The notes below the pieces were generated by a model that made no database searches, was not told where the DNA came from, and worked only from the letters and a program-made list of their open reading frames with translations. A stretch of 64,000 nt of DNA, from NCBI RefSeq assembly GCF_030463565.1, contig NC_134656.1, positions 8,689,501 through 8,753,500 on the forward strand, written 5' to 3'. Below, one piece after another: positions 13,380-26,288 of this stretch. Every line of letters starts with the position of its first letter. The first letter of the stretch is position 1. The position numbers and the translations under genes are program-made. Source of the DNA: Pelecanus crispus. Lineage: Eukaryota; Chordata; Aves; Pelecaniformes; Pelecanidae.

Positions 13380-16300
13380 TTTGATGGGTTTGAGGACATT
13401 ATGCCCCATTTTTCCTTAAATGATTGTGTAGAAGGGTGATACAGCTGAGCTACAAAGGTTATCATGACTTTCGTTCCTCCTGCATGTCCTTCAATCTTTG
13501 TGGATTTTGTCTTAAATACATTCAGGTGATAACTTGAGGTAAATGTTAATCTGCTGTGAACCTCAACACTTCTGTCTTCAGTTTAACTCTATCAATGCTT
13601 CCCATCCCATTCTCCAAAGGTATCCCTTCTTTCTTTCCATGAAAACACTTTGGTGCAGACTAGATTTAAGTACTGTGTTGAGGGAGAAATATTAGGTTGA
13701 GGCATGTGATATTGGGGTACCAAATGCTCTAAAGCAGTCATTAGAAGAAGCAGCACGAGATGCCCTTGAGAATTTCAAGGAAACAAAGAGTGCCTGTCTT
13801 CATGCCAGCAGTCCCGGCTGAAAAATGATGCTGGACTTAATGGCTGCAAAGACACAAAATTGTATATGACACTTCCATTCTTGATCTTACTCCTCATGCC
13901 CCAAATTTCTGCTGCCGTATATTAAGCATCCCCCTTGTGAAGTTAAAGTAGCTCATAAAAGTGTTAAGTAAAAAGTCAAAACTTACATGGGAACTGTTAC
14001 ATTTTCTCTGTGTGGCCATAATGAGGTTATTTATGGTACACGTAGGAAAGATTAAAGGTTTTCATAATAAAGGAAAGCAAGAGCTCAAGAATTGGGTGCC
14101 TCCTAACAGCACTGACTCTCAAGATGGGATAAATCACCCAAGCAACCATTAAAACTTCAAGAAGATTGCTTGTAAACCTCCAAGCAATGCCAATAAAGCA
14201 TATTCCTTGCCATATAGCAGTCCATATGGTGGAGCTCAGCAGTTTTTCAAAACTAAGGGCTATTCACAATTTAACCTTACTGTCTTTTTCCTTAGAGGGC
14301 ATAGTGCCAATGAACCACTATCAAATCAATGCAATCTTTAGATGTGGGAGGGTGGGGAACATGGAGAGCAGGCTCAGGAGAAGTTAACTTACCAGGCGGC
14401 GAGCTTCTCAAGAGCATGGAGATGGGTTGGATTCCTGCGTTTAAGAACTCAGTGCCATTTTTCATTATGCTGCTTCTTGGGGGTCTCCCATCATAACACA
14501 ATGTTAGAGACGGATTTTTATGGGCTCTCAGGAAGTTAGGAAAAAATTCCAAGGCCCCTCAAGGTTCTGGTTCATTTGCATTTTAAAAAGTCAAGTCTGC
14601 CTGTCCCTTCCACTCTGAAAGGCCAAAGTAGTGAAAACTGCAATAAATCACAATGTAAGCATGCATGTGGCTTAACATCAGCAACTGTATGGGGCAAAGC
14701 CAGAAATCCCTCCTCGAGCTTTACACCAGAGAAAAGCCCCAAACCAAAGATATTGTTTCTTTTTTCTTTTTTTTTTTTTCCTTCCCCCCCCCCCCCCCCC
14801 AGTTCTTTTTCAGGAAAACCAAACCTAGATGTAGAGATGTGACCCTACTGGCTCAGGCTGTACAAAGGTAAGCACTGAGGAAAGTGATGTAGGAGTTAAT
14901 ATGGGCCAGCACTGTCCCAACAGTAATTCCCAGAGATGGATCGTGTCTGGGCCAAGTTCTGCAGCCTTACCCAGTGGAATTCTCTTTTGTTTCATTTCTT
15001 TTTCAAGCCTTACTCAAGAGAAGTAACCGAGTCTGATCTTCATGTTAATTCTTAAGCTTGATTTAAGAGAGCAGAGCAAATTTATGAAGAGTCCTAATTC
15101 TGCAGACTGCAGGCTCCCAGTGGTGACATTCAGTGAGCTTCTGGGGAATTCTGGTAACGGACTCATTTCCCACAATGGCAGCTTGATTCTCACTGGGGAG
15201 TTTCTGGTGTTATTACATAATAAATAACAAATATTATAATAAAGATAAGGAAAACCTATCACTATTCAAATAATGCAGATTTAAGCAAATGTTCAGCTTT
15301 CAGAAAATATATTTTTTCCAGCCAATATTATAAGAAAATATTTCTGGGAGGGAAAGGAAGAAAATCTAAATCTCTTATAAGTACATTAACATTGGTCACT
15401 TGGGTAAATCAATTGGACTAGTGCATGAGCTGATATAAATTGTCATTCTATTAGTTTTCATCAAGTTATTCTAAAGCTGTGCTGGAGTAATTGTCTTATT
15501 CAGTTGAAATTAGTGGATGTCTTTGTCCAACAACTTTGGTGCATACGTGGACTGGGATTTAACAATAGAGGGAGATGGATCCAAAGTGCCTATCTGTACA
15601 AACTACACTATCGCAGTCTCCAATGCAATCTGCAGATATCTTAGTGATTGTTACCGTAGACTACCTGCAGCCTTAACTTTAAAAAGCAACGAACATTCAA
15701 GTCCCTTGGCAAAATCAAGGAAAGCTTTAGGTTGTTTAACACCACTGAAAATTAGGTGGTAACATCATAGGCTGTTCAAGCCAGAATCCTGCACCTTCCT
15801 GGGGAGGAAAAGAAAGAAATGGCAGTGTCAAAACTCTTAGGCCTCAGCACATATTTCTCTCACAGGCAACTGCTCAGACAGGAGTGTTGGGATTGTATCT
15901 CGTCCAGCAGTGCTGAAGGCCATGGAGGGTTACCTGGGAATGAGCTTCCCAAGCAAGTATGAGTCAAGCGGGAGCACGGAGGTAATGAGGAGGAGGCTGG
16001 AGGCAGCAATAGCCATGAAACTCCAACAAATGCTCAGACGTGGTGCTCCTGCCATTGCTTGCACTAATCTAGGAAATTCTAGTCCAACACTTAGCATATA
16101 AATGGGGAGAGAGTTTCCTGTCTGGGGACACCAAATTGCGTTTCATGCACAGCCGAAGCGTATTTTCTTTGTCTGTGGGAAGGTCAAAAGCACTAAAGAG
16201 TCAGACCTACAGTCAGACCAAAGCAGGGGAAGTGAATTGGGAACTGATATTAACAAATTGTGGCAAATATGATGGAAGTCCACTAAACTCCTATTCCTAT

Positions 16301-19300
16301 TTATTTCTGCTCCCTTACTCCTCAGAAATGCGTACGTTGCCAGCACAGTGTCGGCATCTGATTTTTTTAAGTGCCCTTCTGAATTAACCATCTTATTTGC
16401 AGAGCAGAATCATTCAGCAATCCACCCAGAAATGCCCACGAGATTTGAAGTTAGCCTGGAAATCTTTCAAAGGACACCAAAGATAACGGCACTGGGTCTT
16501 CTATTGCATTTCCATTTTATGGCATCTTTTTATATTCTGTAGTAGGCTTTTCTGAATAAAAATGAGACAGCCTCTTAAGAGGCCTTTTTATTATTTGCAT
16601 TTGGCAAAAACAGCCTTAATGAGCTGTTAAGAGTCATTCCCCAGTCCTATTGTTGGCGATGCATGGGAGCCTGTAAAGTGTTGAAAAGCCAAAAGACAAT
16701 TTATGATCCCTGATGCTATCCCTTCCTGAGACAATTCTTCAGAAAGGAAGATATCTGGGGAGTAGGAAGTCCCATTATTTAAATGCCTGAGTAACTTTTA
16801 CTGGAGTCATAACTGTGGAATTTGCTATTTTAATTTCAGAACTGCTTACATTCTCTGTGTTCCCCTTAAAAGCAGCAATGTCATGCTGGTGCTGCATGCT
16901 CATTCTAATCTGCAGCACTAGAGAATAGGAAGATGACTCAAGGAAGATTCCCTATTCATTCCCGGGATTGAATAAATAGCACCAAATTCCACGCAGACAC
17001 TAACCAACTTGCAAACTCTTAATTTTTTTTTCCAAGCAGCACTCATGCTTAATATCTGGAGGCAGGGGTCCCTTTTGTCAGCACCAGTTGCATTAGCCTG
17101 GTCCACACAGATCGGGGAAGCGTAAAGGAGCTCAAATTTACTGACATATGGGACAAGAGGGTTATTCAGCACAGTGGGGAAAAAAAATGAAACAAAGAGT
17201 TTCACAAGTTTCTGCAGCAGAGAGGGATGTGTGGTTCTTGGCATTGTTTTCGCTTTGAGAATGGGCAGCAGCCAGTAAATGTCGGAGGTGTTTGTTAGTG
17301 ACTGAGGGTGCTGAAGTGACAATCAAATATTTGTGACAAAGGCAAAGACCTTGGATGTTATCGTTGACACCCAGACGCCTCGAGAAAAGAGCAAATATTG
17401 CATTCATTGCATTGTCTCTTACTGTAAATGACAAAATGACATCTTTTACCAGGCTCATGTGTATTGATCGGCTTCAGCCCTTACTAACTTAAATACTGTA
17501 AAAGGATGAGGTATAGGTTTGTCTGTTTGACAGTAATTAAGTGATACTCTCACTGGCTGAACAAAGAGGTGATACAACGAGGCCTCACACTAGTGCGATT
17601 TTTCCTATTTCAAGAGAGCTATAATCACTTCTACTATTAATAAAAACAAGGAAGGCATTAAAATAGTGAAAGATTAAAAACTCTCTTTAAGAAGTCAGTT
17701 TTTATTTGGGAGATATTCTCTCTTCATAAAACCAAACTATTCGCCATTTGATATTTCCATTGCATGACTTGCTGTATAATCTCAGCACAAATCAGGTGTA
17801 CAATGAACATCCCACGCAGTTGCCCAACACTTGGAATTGAAGCATGATAAAGAGAGGGAAAAGTCATTTAAATGGTTAATTAAAGCACCTGGGGCAGCTT
17901 GATATAGTGACTGGCCAAAAAAACCCCCACGACCCAACCAACAAATGGCTCCAAATGCTGTTGTGCCTCTGATAAGAAACTCTCTGCTCTGATCCATCAT
18001 TCCAGGATACCGGCATGTCACCCCAAAGATGCTGAATGGGCACCAGTTAAAAAGAGAGCAGAAGAAACCCAAAGCTGCTACAAAAGAGGATTTGTAGCCA
18101 CCTCCAAGCCCCCTAACCTGAACAGGAGGTGGCTCGTTCCCTGATTTTGGCGTGTGGCTCTGCACTCACTGGGACGATTATATTCGGAGCGTGATGGGAA
18201 GAGTCTCAGTGAGCGGGAGCCCCGTGGGGTGCATCACCGTACCCCGGCCCGGCATGGGGGGACTCGTGCCTTCCCTTCCTTTGGTCCTGTGAGGGTGATG
18301 GAAACCTCCAAGGGGGGATGGACAGAACAATCTCTGATTTTGGGTACCACCAAATTAAGGCACAAATAGACCCGACCAGTGAGGATTCAGGCCGTTGTTA
18401 CATCCCGCTTTTCATCTGGTTTCAAAGGGCACACCGTGTGCTTTATTTGGATTTAAATGTATAATTTAAAAGCTATTTTTTACTAAATAGTCAAACGTGT
18501 GTAATTTGATTGCCTTCCTTTGATCGGTACATGTAATAGTCACTTATTCCTACTGTAACAGAATAAAGTGTACAAAAATAAAGCAACTTGGTCTTACTAA
18601 AGGTGCCAGCACGGGTACTACTTTTTAGTCCTCTGTCTCCTAGGAAGCATGATAAAGTCTCGGATCCTGCAGTGATTTTTCCAGATCAAGTTTTCATTGA
18701 TTCTAGCCTGTGCCCAATCTCTAATTTTTTCAGGCACATCATATTTTTCTGTTTGAGTTTGATTTTTGAAATCCCCTGAAACATCAGGGTCTGATTCTGA
18801 CCTCACATCCTGAAATGAGTAGAGTGACTTTAAGTCTTAGTCCTTCTTCCATTAATAGCAATATAACCTCTGTATAATTTTGTCTTCCATCGGGGAAATA
18901 TTGCCTTGCTGTTTTGTTCAAGCCTGGGTCCTTTGTCTGAAATGTAATCATCAGCAATTACCCATGTGCAGAGCATTTTGTCACAGTTACTTACCGCTCA
19001 CCAGCCAGCCGTACATAGTAAACAGCAAGATGTGGGGCCAGCCTCTCGCTGGTGTAAGCGGCTGCGAGAAGTGTGACAATAAGCGATGCAAATCCACAAC
19101 AGCTGGATTCTTGGCTCCTCACTTGGCTTCTGATTATTTAAAAATGTTCTTTCCTTCTGTAATTGTATTTGCATAAGAACACAACACAATAATTTGACGA
19201 CTGCTCACCCTCGCGCTGTGCATAGAAGCAAACCAGCTTAATACGGAACTGAGCAATCAATTTTTTTTTTTCTGAAATCACACATCTTTCACTTTCTTTC

Positions 19301-21960
19301 CCTATGCTGTGACTTACAAAAGTGACTTACAGTGCAGCTGGGTTATGTGGTAAAATGAGTAATTCGTAGTTGTTAAAAGAAAAGGATTATTCTTCTGTTA
19401 ACTCAGGGAACAAAGCTTCCCAATAAATGTTGTATTCTGCTATGCACCGAGTGCTTTTGTCCAGTTCATAGCACAAATCATACTGTTCCCGAGTGCTCAT
19501 CCACAGCAGTATTCTTTAATGCTTAACTCGGTGACCTCACAAAAATAATTGGTGTGAAGCAAATTTACTTAGCCCTCTGCCTTTATTTGCAGACTGAATG
19601 GCTCAGAGAATTGTGCATATTGTTTATGGAAATGAAGAGGGAGAAAAGAAAACAGAACGTTACTCTCCAGATAAAGATGGGCCCATGCACAGAAGAAACC
19701 CAGGGGCTTAGCATGGTGTCCCTGCCTGCATTATAGACACCTAATGAAAGATGCTGATCGACTAATACAACTGCAAATCAGTTCAGGGACTGCGACAATC
19801 CATTCCAGCTGCTGCGATTTAAAACAGTTAGCATTTCTGATGTTATTCTTAAGTTAAAATTTCAGCTTTAACTGTGAGCTTTGACTAATGATTATTTTCC
19901 AGGTGCGACTCAGAACGATTTATGAGCAGCTTTCTGTTGATTTACAAGTGAAAGAATAAGCCGGATTCTCATTTCTCTGTATAAATCAAGTCCTATTGGA
20001 AACTTTGGGGGGTTTCAGCATAAACTGGGTTCCAGAGCCAGGCCCTTGTTTCCTGCTCTGTCTTCGCTGCGCGTTGTAGCGCTGGTACAGTCGGCAGCCC
20101 CACGCCTGGCAGCCCCTTTCACACCCAGAGCCTTTAGAGGAAGGCAGAGCGGGGGGTGGGAAGGGTGCTGAGGAACAGAACAAAACGCTGGCTATTTGTC
20201 TGCGTATATATTTATATGTATATATATGTAAATCTTCCCCATGAAAAAAAAAAAAAAAAAACCAAAACACAATCCCATAGTTTAAACCCCGGTGATAGAC
20301 ATAACAGAATGGTTTTGCTTGATGTGCATGTGATATAACCATACCACAAAAGCAGCTTACCAAACAGCTTGCAGAGATTAGCTAACAAGAACTAAGCTAT
20401 TCTTTTCAGAAGGTGTTATTAGCATATTTTTCATCAATACTATACTTAACAGCTACTACATAGCAGGAAGTGGTATTTAACCTCTTGTTACAATGTAACG
20501 AGATTACTTTGTATGGTTATGTTACATTCCATTCATAAAGGCCCTCCTGTGTCCAGTTAATTAGATTCACTGCTTAGCAGCATTAACTGGAAGAAAATGC
20601 AACAAAATGTATTTGGAATATTGAAATTTTAAGCTTGTTTTGGTTTGGATTGTCTTTCTTTAAGGCTATATTGAGAGCTACATAAAACTTCATGTTGAGA
20701 GGTAAATGGCATTCATTAGAATATTCTCCCATGAATATGGGGTTTTAACCACTTAACTCCCCAAAGTTTAAAGGAAAGCTAATTCTCAAAGTTAGAGTTA
20801 TCTGAAATAGATGAACATCACCTGATTTTTTGAGGCAAAGCCAGGTGAAATTATTTTTCCTTGATTTGGCTATTAAAACTGTGAGCTAGCTGGGACTCTC
20901 GTGCCATAAGACTTTTGCATTTCAGTGAATTCAGGCTTGGTTTGGAAGAGGACAGGAGCATTTTGAAGAAATTGTTCTGAATTTAGAGCTTGGAATAAAA
21001 CTATAAAGCAGGTGAGTCTTGTGGGATGTTGTATTTCTGTTTTGAACAACTTCCATGCTCCTAAATCTGCTTTTTTTTTTTTTCCCCCCTAGAGATTTTC
21101 TGGGTTGCAAGACAGGTGCCAAGAGTACTCTTTGTTATTTGAAAGATCCAACATTAATTAACAAAAAATAATACTAAAGAAAAAATAAACTTGCAACAGC
21201 TGCATCTGGTTTGGCAGAGTCACAGAAGTATCTCCATGTTCTAGAAGCTGTTCTGTGCTTCTACAAAAAAATCTTGAAAAATAGTTCAACAAGCCTGCTT
21301 TTCCCTCTTCTGTAAAAACATGGGTTTACCTCTGTGTAAAAGAAAAGGGGGGAGGAAAAAACAAGAAACTAATGAAATTCAGTAATTCAGCTTAACAGTG
21401 CTCCTGTTTTGCTGTTTGGCTGTGCAATGAGCGTGCCTGGCTGTAGTATTACAGCAGAAGTTTCTGTGCAGCAGCACAAGACGCATCAGATCTCTTTTTT
21501 TTTTCCTCTTTCTTTCTTTTTTCCTTCCTTTTTTTTTTTTTTTTTTTGCCTTCCACCCACCTTCCTAGGACTCATCAGCACAGCCCTTACCCTCTGGTTT
21601 GTTTTTTTTTTAAGCCAAAGAAAAAAATCTACAAGTGAACAGGAAAAATGTGGTTTTATGCCCGAGATTAAAATTAAAAAGCAAATTAGGAAATATTTGT
21701 GCTGGATTTTTTTTTTTTTTCCTCCCTGAAAACCTGAAAAATGGATTTGAGTTGTATTGATCTGCCTTTAAAAAATATTCTGAAAGTGTTAACGTGCCAT
21801 CATGAATTCTACAGGGTGCCCAGTTAAGGTGGGGGAGTTAGATGAGCTAAAATCCCGAGGACAGCCAGAGAACAAGGTGTGATTTACATTTTAGGAGCAC
21901 GTTGATGTGGATTAAATCCCCAAGCAAAATCATACCCTCGAAAAAGAGGGGGACAAGTGG
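13380..21960. other. Intergenic, no gene seen; possible conserved elements
   Basis: Overlapping minus-strand frames at 16918-17458 and 17782-18165 have no recognisable domain. Stretches near 17.39-17.66 and 19.77-19.99 kb are unique, motif-rich and free of simple repeats, as conserved non-coding elements often are. T/A runs occur at 20244-20261 and 21529-21547. Confidence 0.6.
14767..14800. repeat. T13/C17 pyrimidine tract
   Basis: Thirteen T, then CCTT, then seventeen C, followed by AG. It mimics a 3' splice site, but no coding frame follows. Confidence 0.85.
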
Positions 21961-21969
21961 CAATCTGGC

Positions 21970-22440
21970 TGCAGCTCTGAGCCTTTGCCTTCGCTCCGCC
22001 GGGGTGGCGGAGGCGTTGGCCGTGTCCAGGCTGACAGCTCGTCCCGGGCAGCCCCCTCCCCGGGGACAGGGCCCTCCTCTACACGCTCCTCATCCTTCCC
22101 AGTGCGAAGGCAGCTTTCCCTGACATCAGCAGCAATTTTCCGGGCTGCCGAACGGACGCCTTGGAGCTGCGAGAAGGAATCTATGGCCGGCTCGGAGGCA
22201 GCACCCCACCTCCTCTTTGTGCTTCGCACGCTGCTGCTGCTGGCAAACGTCTTAAAGCAAAGCAGGTTCCAGGCCAGCTTCCCAGCCAGGCCTCTTCTGC
22301 CCTCCTTGCCCGGGCCAGGGCATATGAGTGGGTGCAAAGGGAGCACCCGGCAAGGCCACCGCCCCGCACAGCGGGGGCGAGGAGCCCTCCAGGATTTCCC
22401 TCTCCAGACCTTGCACCAGACAAGCTGCGCAGCAAATCTC
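21970..22440. other. GC-rich block with overlapping open frames
   Basis: About 470 bp of GC-rich sequence, less CpG-dense than the island at 24.2 kb. It is stop-free in several frames on both strands. One + frame from ATG 22183 to a stop at 22515 gives 110 residues with a hydrophobic N-terminal segment (LLFVLRTLLLLANVL), but the ATG context is weak (T at -3) and I recognise no homologue. Most likely non-coding. Confidence 0.4.
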
Positions 22441-22449
22441 TGCTTTGCC

Positions 22450-24145
22450 ACTGCTTCTTCTTCAGATAGATTCTTTAAACCATTTTGTTTGTGTGTTTCC
22501 AGGCTGCAAAGTTAATTTAAAGGGACACTGTCAAGGTTAGCAAGCTCAGAATTTGATTTAAGTGGCTGTCCATGTTTCCTAATAACTGTTTTAAAAGTCT
22601 GCATAGTTCTTCTTTCTTTTGTTTTTCTTTTTTTTCCTCCTTCATCTCAAGACAAAGATATCTCTCCGGGGGAAAAATGCTGCAGATCTGACTTCATGGG
22701 CAATCCTGCTAAATCTGCCTAGTGCTCATACATTAGAGGGAAAGCAAGTTAGAATGAAAGCAACTTCCTTTTCAAGCTTTCCAAAGGAATGAGTTTATTT
22801 AGAAAAAAAAAAAGGGGAAAAAGAAGCTGAACCAAGAGGAGGATTTTATAAATGGTGTACAACTCTTTAAGCTAAACTCCTTGAAATTTAAAAACCAAAC
22901 AAATATAGCAAGTATTTGTCAGTGGATTATGGGGCACTTATTGACTCCTACAGTGGTTCCCACACTTCCCAGGGTCACAGTTAAATAGTCTCCCCGCACA
23001 TCTGCTCCAGCCCCTCCAGATATAACTGACAAATCCTGACATCCAGACTTTTCCACTGTAATTACTGTGTGCTGGACTTATCAATTATTCAATCAATAAC
23101 CTGGAAGATGTGTATCCTCCTATATCTGTTTGCAGAATCTTCCTTTTCCCCCCGTCACTGTGACCTTGCTCAGTGAAACAGAACATGGCAAAGCTTTGGG
23201 ATTCTTCAAGGGTTTTTTTCAGGAATGAAATGAGGATACCTGCCTGCGTTTCAAGGGCAGCTAAGCCTTTTACTTGTTTAAGTTCTTCAGTTGTAGAGAG
23301 AAAATATGTAAGTATGAACCCTGAAGCTTGCTCCTAATTTCAACAGGACTGTGCTTATTTTTTCCAAATATTCCTAGGAAAGCAAAGGAAGCTGCAATAG
23401 AGGCACTCAAAGAAATCTTTGCAACACTAGGGCCACCGTCAACAGCTGAATGAATGACTGAGGCATCCACCGAGGAATTTGGAGTCCTTAGCATTTGAAC
23501 ATCAGGCTTACACAGTCCCTCTGCAAGTGCGCTAGAACTGGTCACCTGATCATCTGGTTGAGAGACCAGTTATTTATTTTAAGACGCTGTGGAGCAGGGA
23601 TATCACTAACAAATTAAATGCCGTGCAGTACTTCGTATAAACCACATAGCTCTCCAAAAACAACTTCCTGAGTTTTATCATTTTTCTTATGTCTTTCCAT
23701 GTAACCTTTTTCTCTTAAAAGTACCATTTGCATTGCGCTGCTGGTCAGGTTAACAAGTGTCTTTTATATGCTGTTATCAAGATCAGACCCACAGTCTTCT
23801 GTCTTACAGAGAGATAAAGTGTTTTACCTCTGCAGATACAAAACAGTACTCCAGAACTGCTAGAAACACTGTGAATGAAAACTGTGATACACTGTGAGTT
23901 TTGTTGAAAAGTTCCCTTGCAACTGATTTGTTATTTTTCTGCTTTCAAGGATAATTGAAACGGATTTGATTGTAGTTTTTCCCCTCTCTTTTCTGTACAT
24001 TTTGGGGCTTTTTTTCCTGTTCCCCCTTCCACCACCACAATAGGGAATGAGAGAAAACACTTTAAAAAAAAAAAAATTAGTTTTTTTTTCCTTTAAAGAA
24101 AGATTATTATTCAAATAACTTCTGAAACAACAGCTTCAGATTGCA
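22450..24145. other. Intergenic, nothing seen
   Basis: AT-rich DNA between two GC-rich blocks; no supported feature. Confidence 0.6.
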
Positions 24146-24149
24146 TTCC

Positions 24150-24690
24150 TTCGCTTTGCTTTTGAGACGCCGCGCGTTTCCTCGCGACTTAGACTTACAG
24201 CCAAATCCCACGGCGTTTCTTCCGCAAACTAAAGGAAGCGGAGGCAGCGCCCTGGCCGCGCTTCCTCCCCGCGCCTGAGGCCGCAGCTGCCGCGCACGAA
24301 GCCGCGGAGCCCCGCGGAGCCCCCGCGGCGGGAGCTGTCCAGCAAGGGCCGGCTCCCAGCGCCGGCGAGGCGCTGCCTGGCTGCCCTGCGCCCGGCGACA
24401 TCGGGCACTGCTCGCGTTCATCGCCTCTGAACGGCACCGAGCCGCCTCAGCCTCCCGAAGGCAGAAGCTGCATAAGGAAACGCCGGGCGATGCGTCGATG
24501 AGTCCTCATAGAGGAGTGCAGTCACGAGCGCGGACGCGGACGTCGCGGTGTTTGTGCCGGACAAACGTACTGCAGCCCGCCATACCCTTGCTTCAGCTGC
24601 ACACTGGATGCTCCTTGCGCCTTAAATCATTCCTGAAGAGTTCACCTGCACGGGCCGCCGCGGGAAGCGCGGGCCTGTTTACCTTTCTGT
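24150..24690. promoter_or_regulatory. Orphan CpG island 26 kb upstream of SALL4
   Basis: An abrupt block of dense CG dinucleotides (GCCGCGC, GCGCACGAAGCCGCGG, GAGCGCGGACGCGGACGTCGCGG) inside otherwise AT-rich intergenic DNA. No coding exon is recognisable on either strand. The minus-strand open frames ending near 24437 are GC-driven shadows. Isolated CpG islands near developmental genes are often promoters of long non-coding RNAs or Polycomb-bound elements; that is inference here. Confidence 0.6.
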
Positions 24691-24929
24691 AAAACTGTGT
24701 AATTTTATTATCCGTTTCATTGTATCGCACATGTGCAATGACTGAAGAAACTATCTCAACGTCTTTCTGCAGGCTTTTCTCAAGTATCTTTTTTTCCCCC
24801 AGAAGCTGTCCAAGGTTTCAGGACCCTTTCCATCCCACCTCGCACTGGTAGAAAGCGCAACGCATCTGCGCCGTTTATTGTGTAAAAAGATAAGGGATAA
24901 CTATATACGAGGGATCAATTATTTGGCTG

Positions 24930-25048
24930 TGATTCAGCAAAGTACTGAGTCATGCACCAAAATTTCAGCGCACGCATTCTCTTGGGATTACTTACATGCT
25001 TAAAGTTGGGCACGTGCGTAAGCGGTTTGTTGAATCGGGGCCTGAAAT
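24930..25048. repeat. Ancient inverted-repeat interspersed element
   Basis: Begins TGATTCAGCAAAGTACTGAG and ends AAGCGGTTTGTTGAATCGGGGCC; the two ends are imperfect inverted repeats. ACTTACATGCTTAAAGTTGG lies between. I recognise this as an old repeat type common in turtles, crocodilians and birds (GATTCAGCAAAGCACTTAAGC...GTGCTTTGCTGAATC). I do not assign a family name. Confidence 0.55.
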
Positions 25049-26213
25049 GGCACGCTACTGCACAGTATAAATTATACTTTCAAGCTCATTCTAGAGCACC
25101 GTGTTAAAATAAATCTTTATCTTAGCTACTTAGTGCTAATGAAAAACAATATTATTGGTACCTTTCCTATAGCAATTCACTTAAAGAGAAATGTTGTACA
25201 ATTACAGAGAATGGCTAACCATGCTTCTTGATCAACCTGATAATAGGAATAGAGAAAAAGCCCTGTATTTCTGAGTGCTGATCAGGCAGCAAAGGCACTC
25301 CAAACATCTGAAGAAAAAACAGTTTGTTAATTGCTGTCTAGACAGTTTATTGCTGCAATAAGATCAAAACACAGAATACTGAGGTTTGTGGTATGAATCA
25401 TGCAGACTAAACAATTGTTTTATTGCATTTACAGAGCACTTGATTTATAACGCAGTCAGCTTGGTAATAAAATTCCTCCATTGTATATCCTGAATAATTT
25501 CACCTCTTTTCACATCTCTCTGTTTTAATTCTATATCAAGATGTTTTAAAAATGTCCAGATGGAGGGGGGATTACTGTCATGTATATATAAAGTTCCTTA
25601 TCTTGGGTCTCTGTTATATCATCACTAAGCATACAGCATTCAGCTGAGCCTTGATCAGCTGATGGTATTGTGGATACGCTGAAGAACAGATTTATTGGGC
25701 TGCAGTCTGCAGCGAGTGCATTAGAGGAAAAGCAAGACTGTCCCATTGCAAGAGGTTTCATTCCACTTCACATTCAGCCAAGAGGGATCAATCAGGCAAG
25801 TGACTTTTTTTTTCCCCTAAACTTTATTACTCGACAAAACTTTTTTACTGAGAAGAAAGCTTCATCTCTCTACTTCTGTGGGTATCTCTGAGGTTTAACG
25901 GGAGTTTTTCTGGGAACCAAGAAACTTTTGGGATGATAGAAATTCTTCTTGTCTTTGTTAAGCACTGAGCTAGGCTAAGGCAATAGTTGCATGAAATTTG
26001 AGTCTGTGCAAAATGCCAACTTTCCCTGGGAGCATAAAGTGATATTTCCTGTGTCTTTGTATAAGACAACTTTGTATTTTTTTCATTTCCTAGTTTTGAC
26101 CAATTATGATCATCCCAATATCCATGAAGAGCAAAGAAATCATAGAATCATTAGATCATAGTTCTGGAGCAAAATCAAACCAGAGACCTAAAGCTTGAGA
26201 ATCCTAATTGCAC

Positions 26214-26288
26214 AAATTACAGACTACAATCCTGGTCCCGTTCAATACAGTGGAAATGTTGCCATTGACTTCATTGGGTCACTGTTGC
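26214..26288. repeat. Ancient interspersed repeat fragment (CCATTGACTTCA type)
   Basis: CAATCCTGGTCCCGTTCAAT...GTTGCCATTGACTTCATTGG is a degenerate, roughly self-complementary arrangement (CCTGGTCCC...TTCA / TTGCCATTGACTTCA) seen in old sauropsid repeats. Family not assigned. Confidence 0.4.

Noticed and set aside
14767-14802. 3' splice site (long pyrimidine tract followed by AG)
   Set aside because: A slippage-type T/C run; no coding frame or donor follows that would make an exon.
16918-18165. Minus-strand open frames of 134, 98 and 127 codons as a possible gene
   Set aside because: No domain, no consistent exon structure, and composition like the surrounding non-coding DNA.
26137-26162. 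CR1 LINE 3'-end signature (TCATAGAATCAT)
   Set aside because: Only about 14 bases match and the following bases do not continue as CR1, so it is too short to call.
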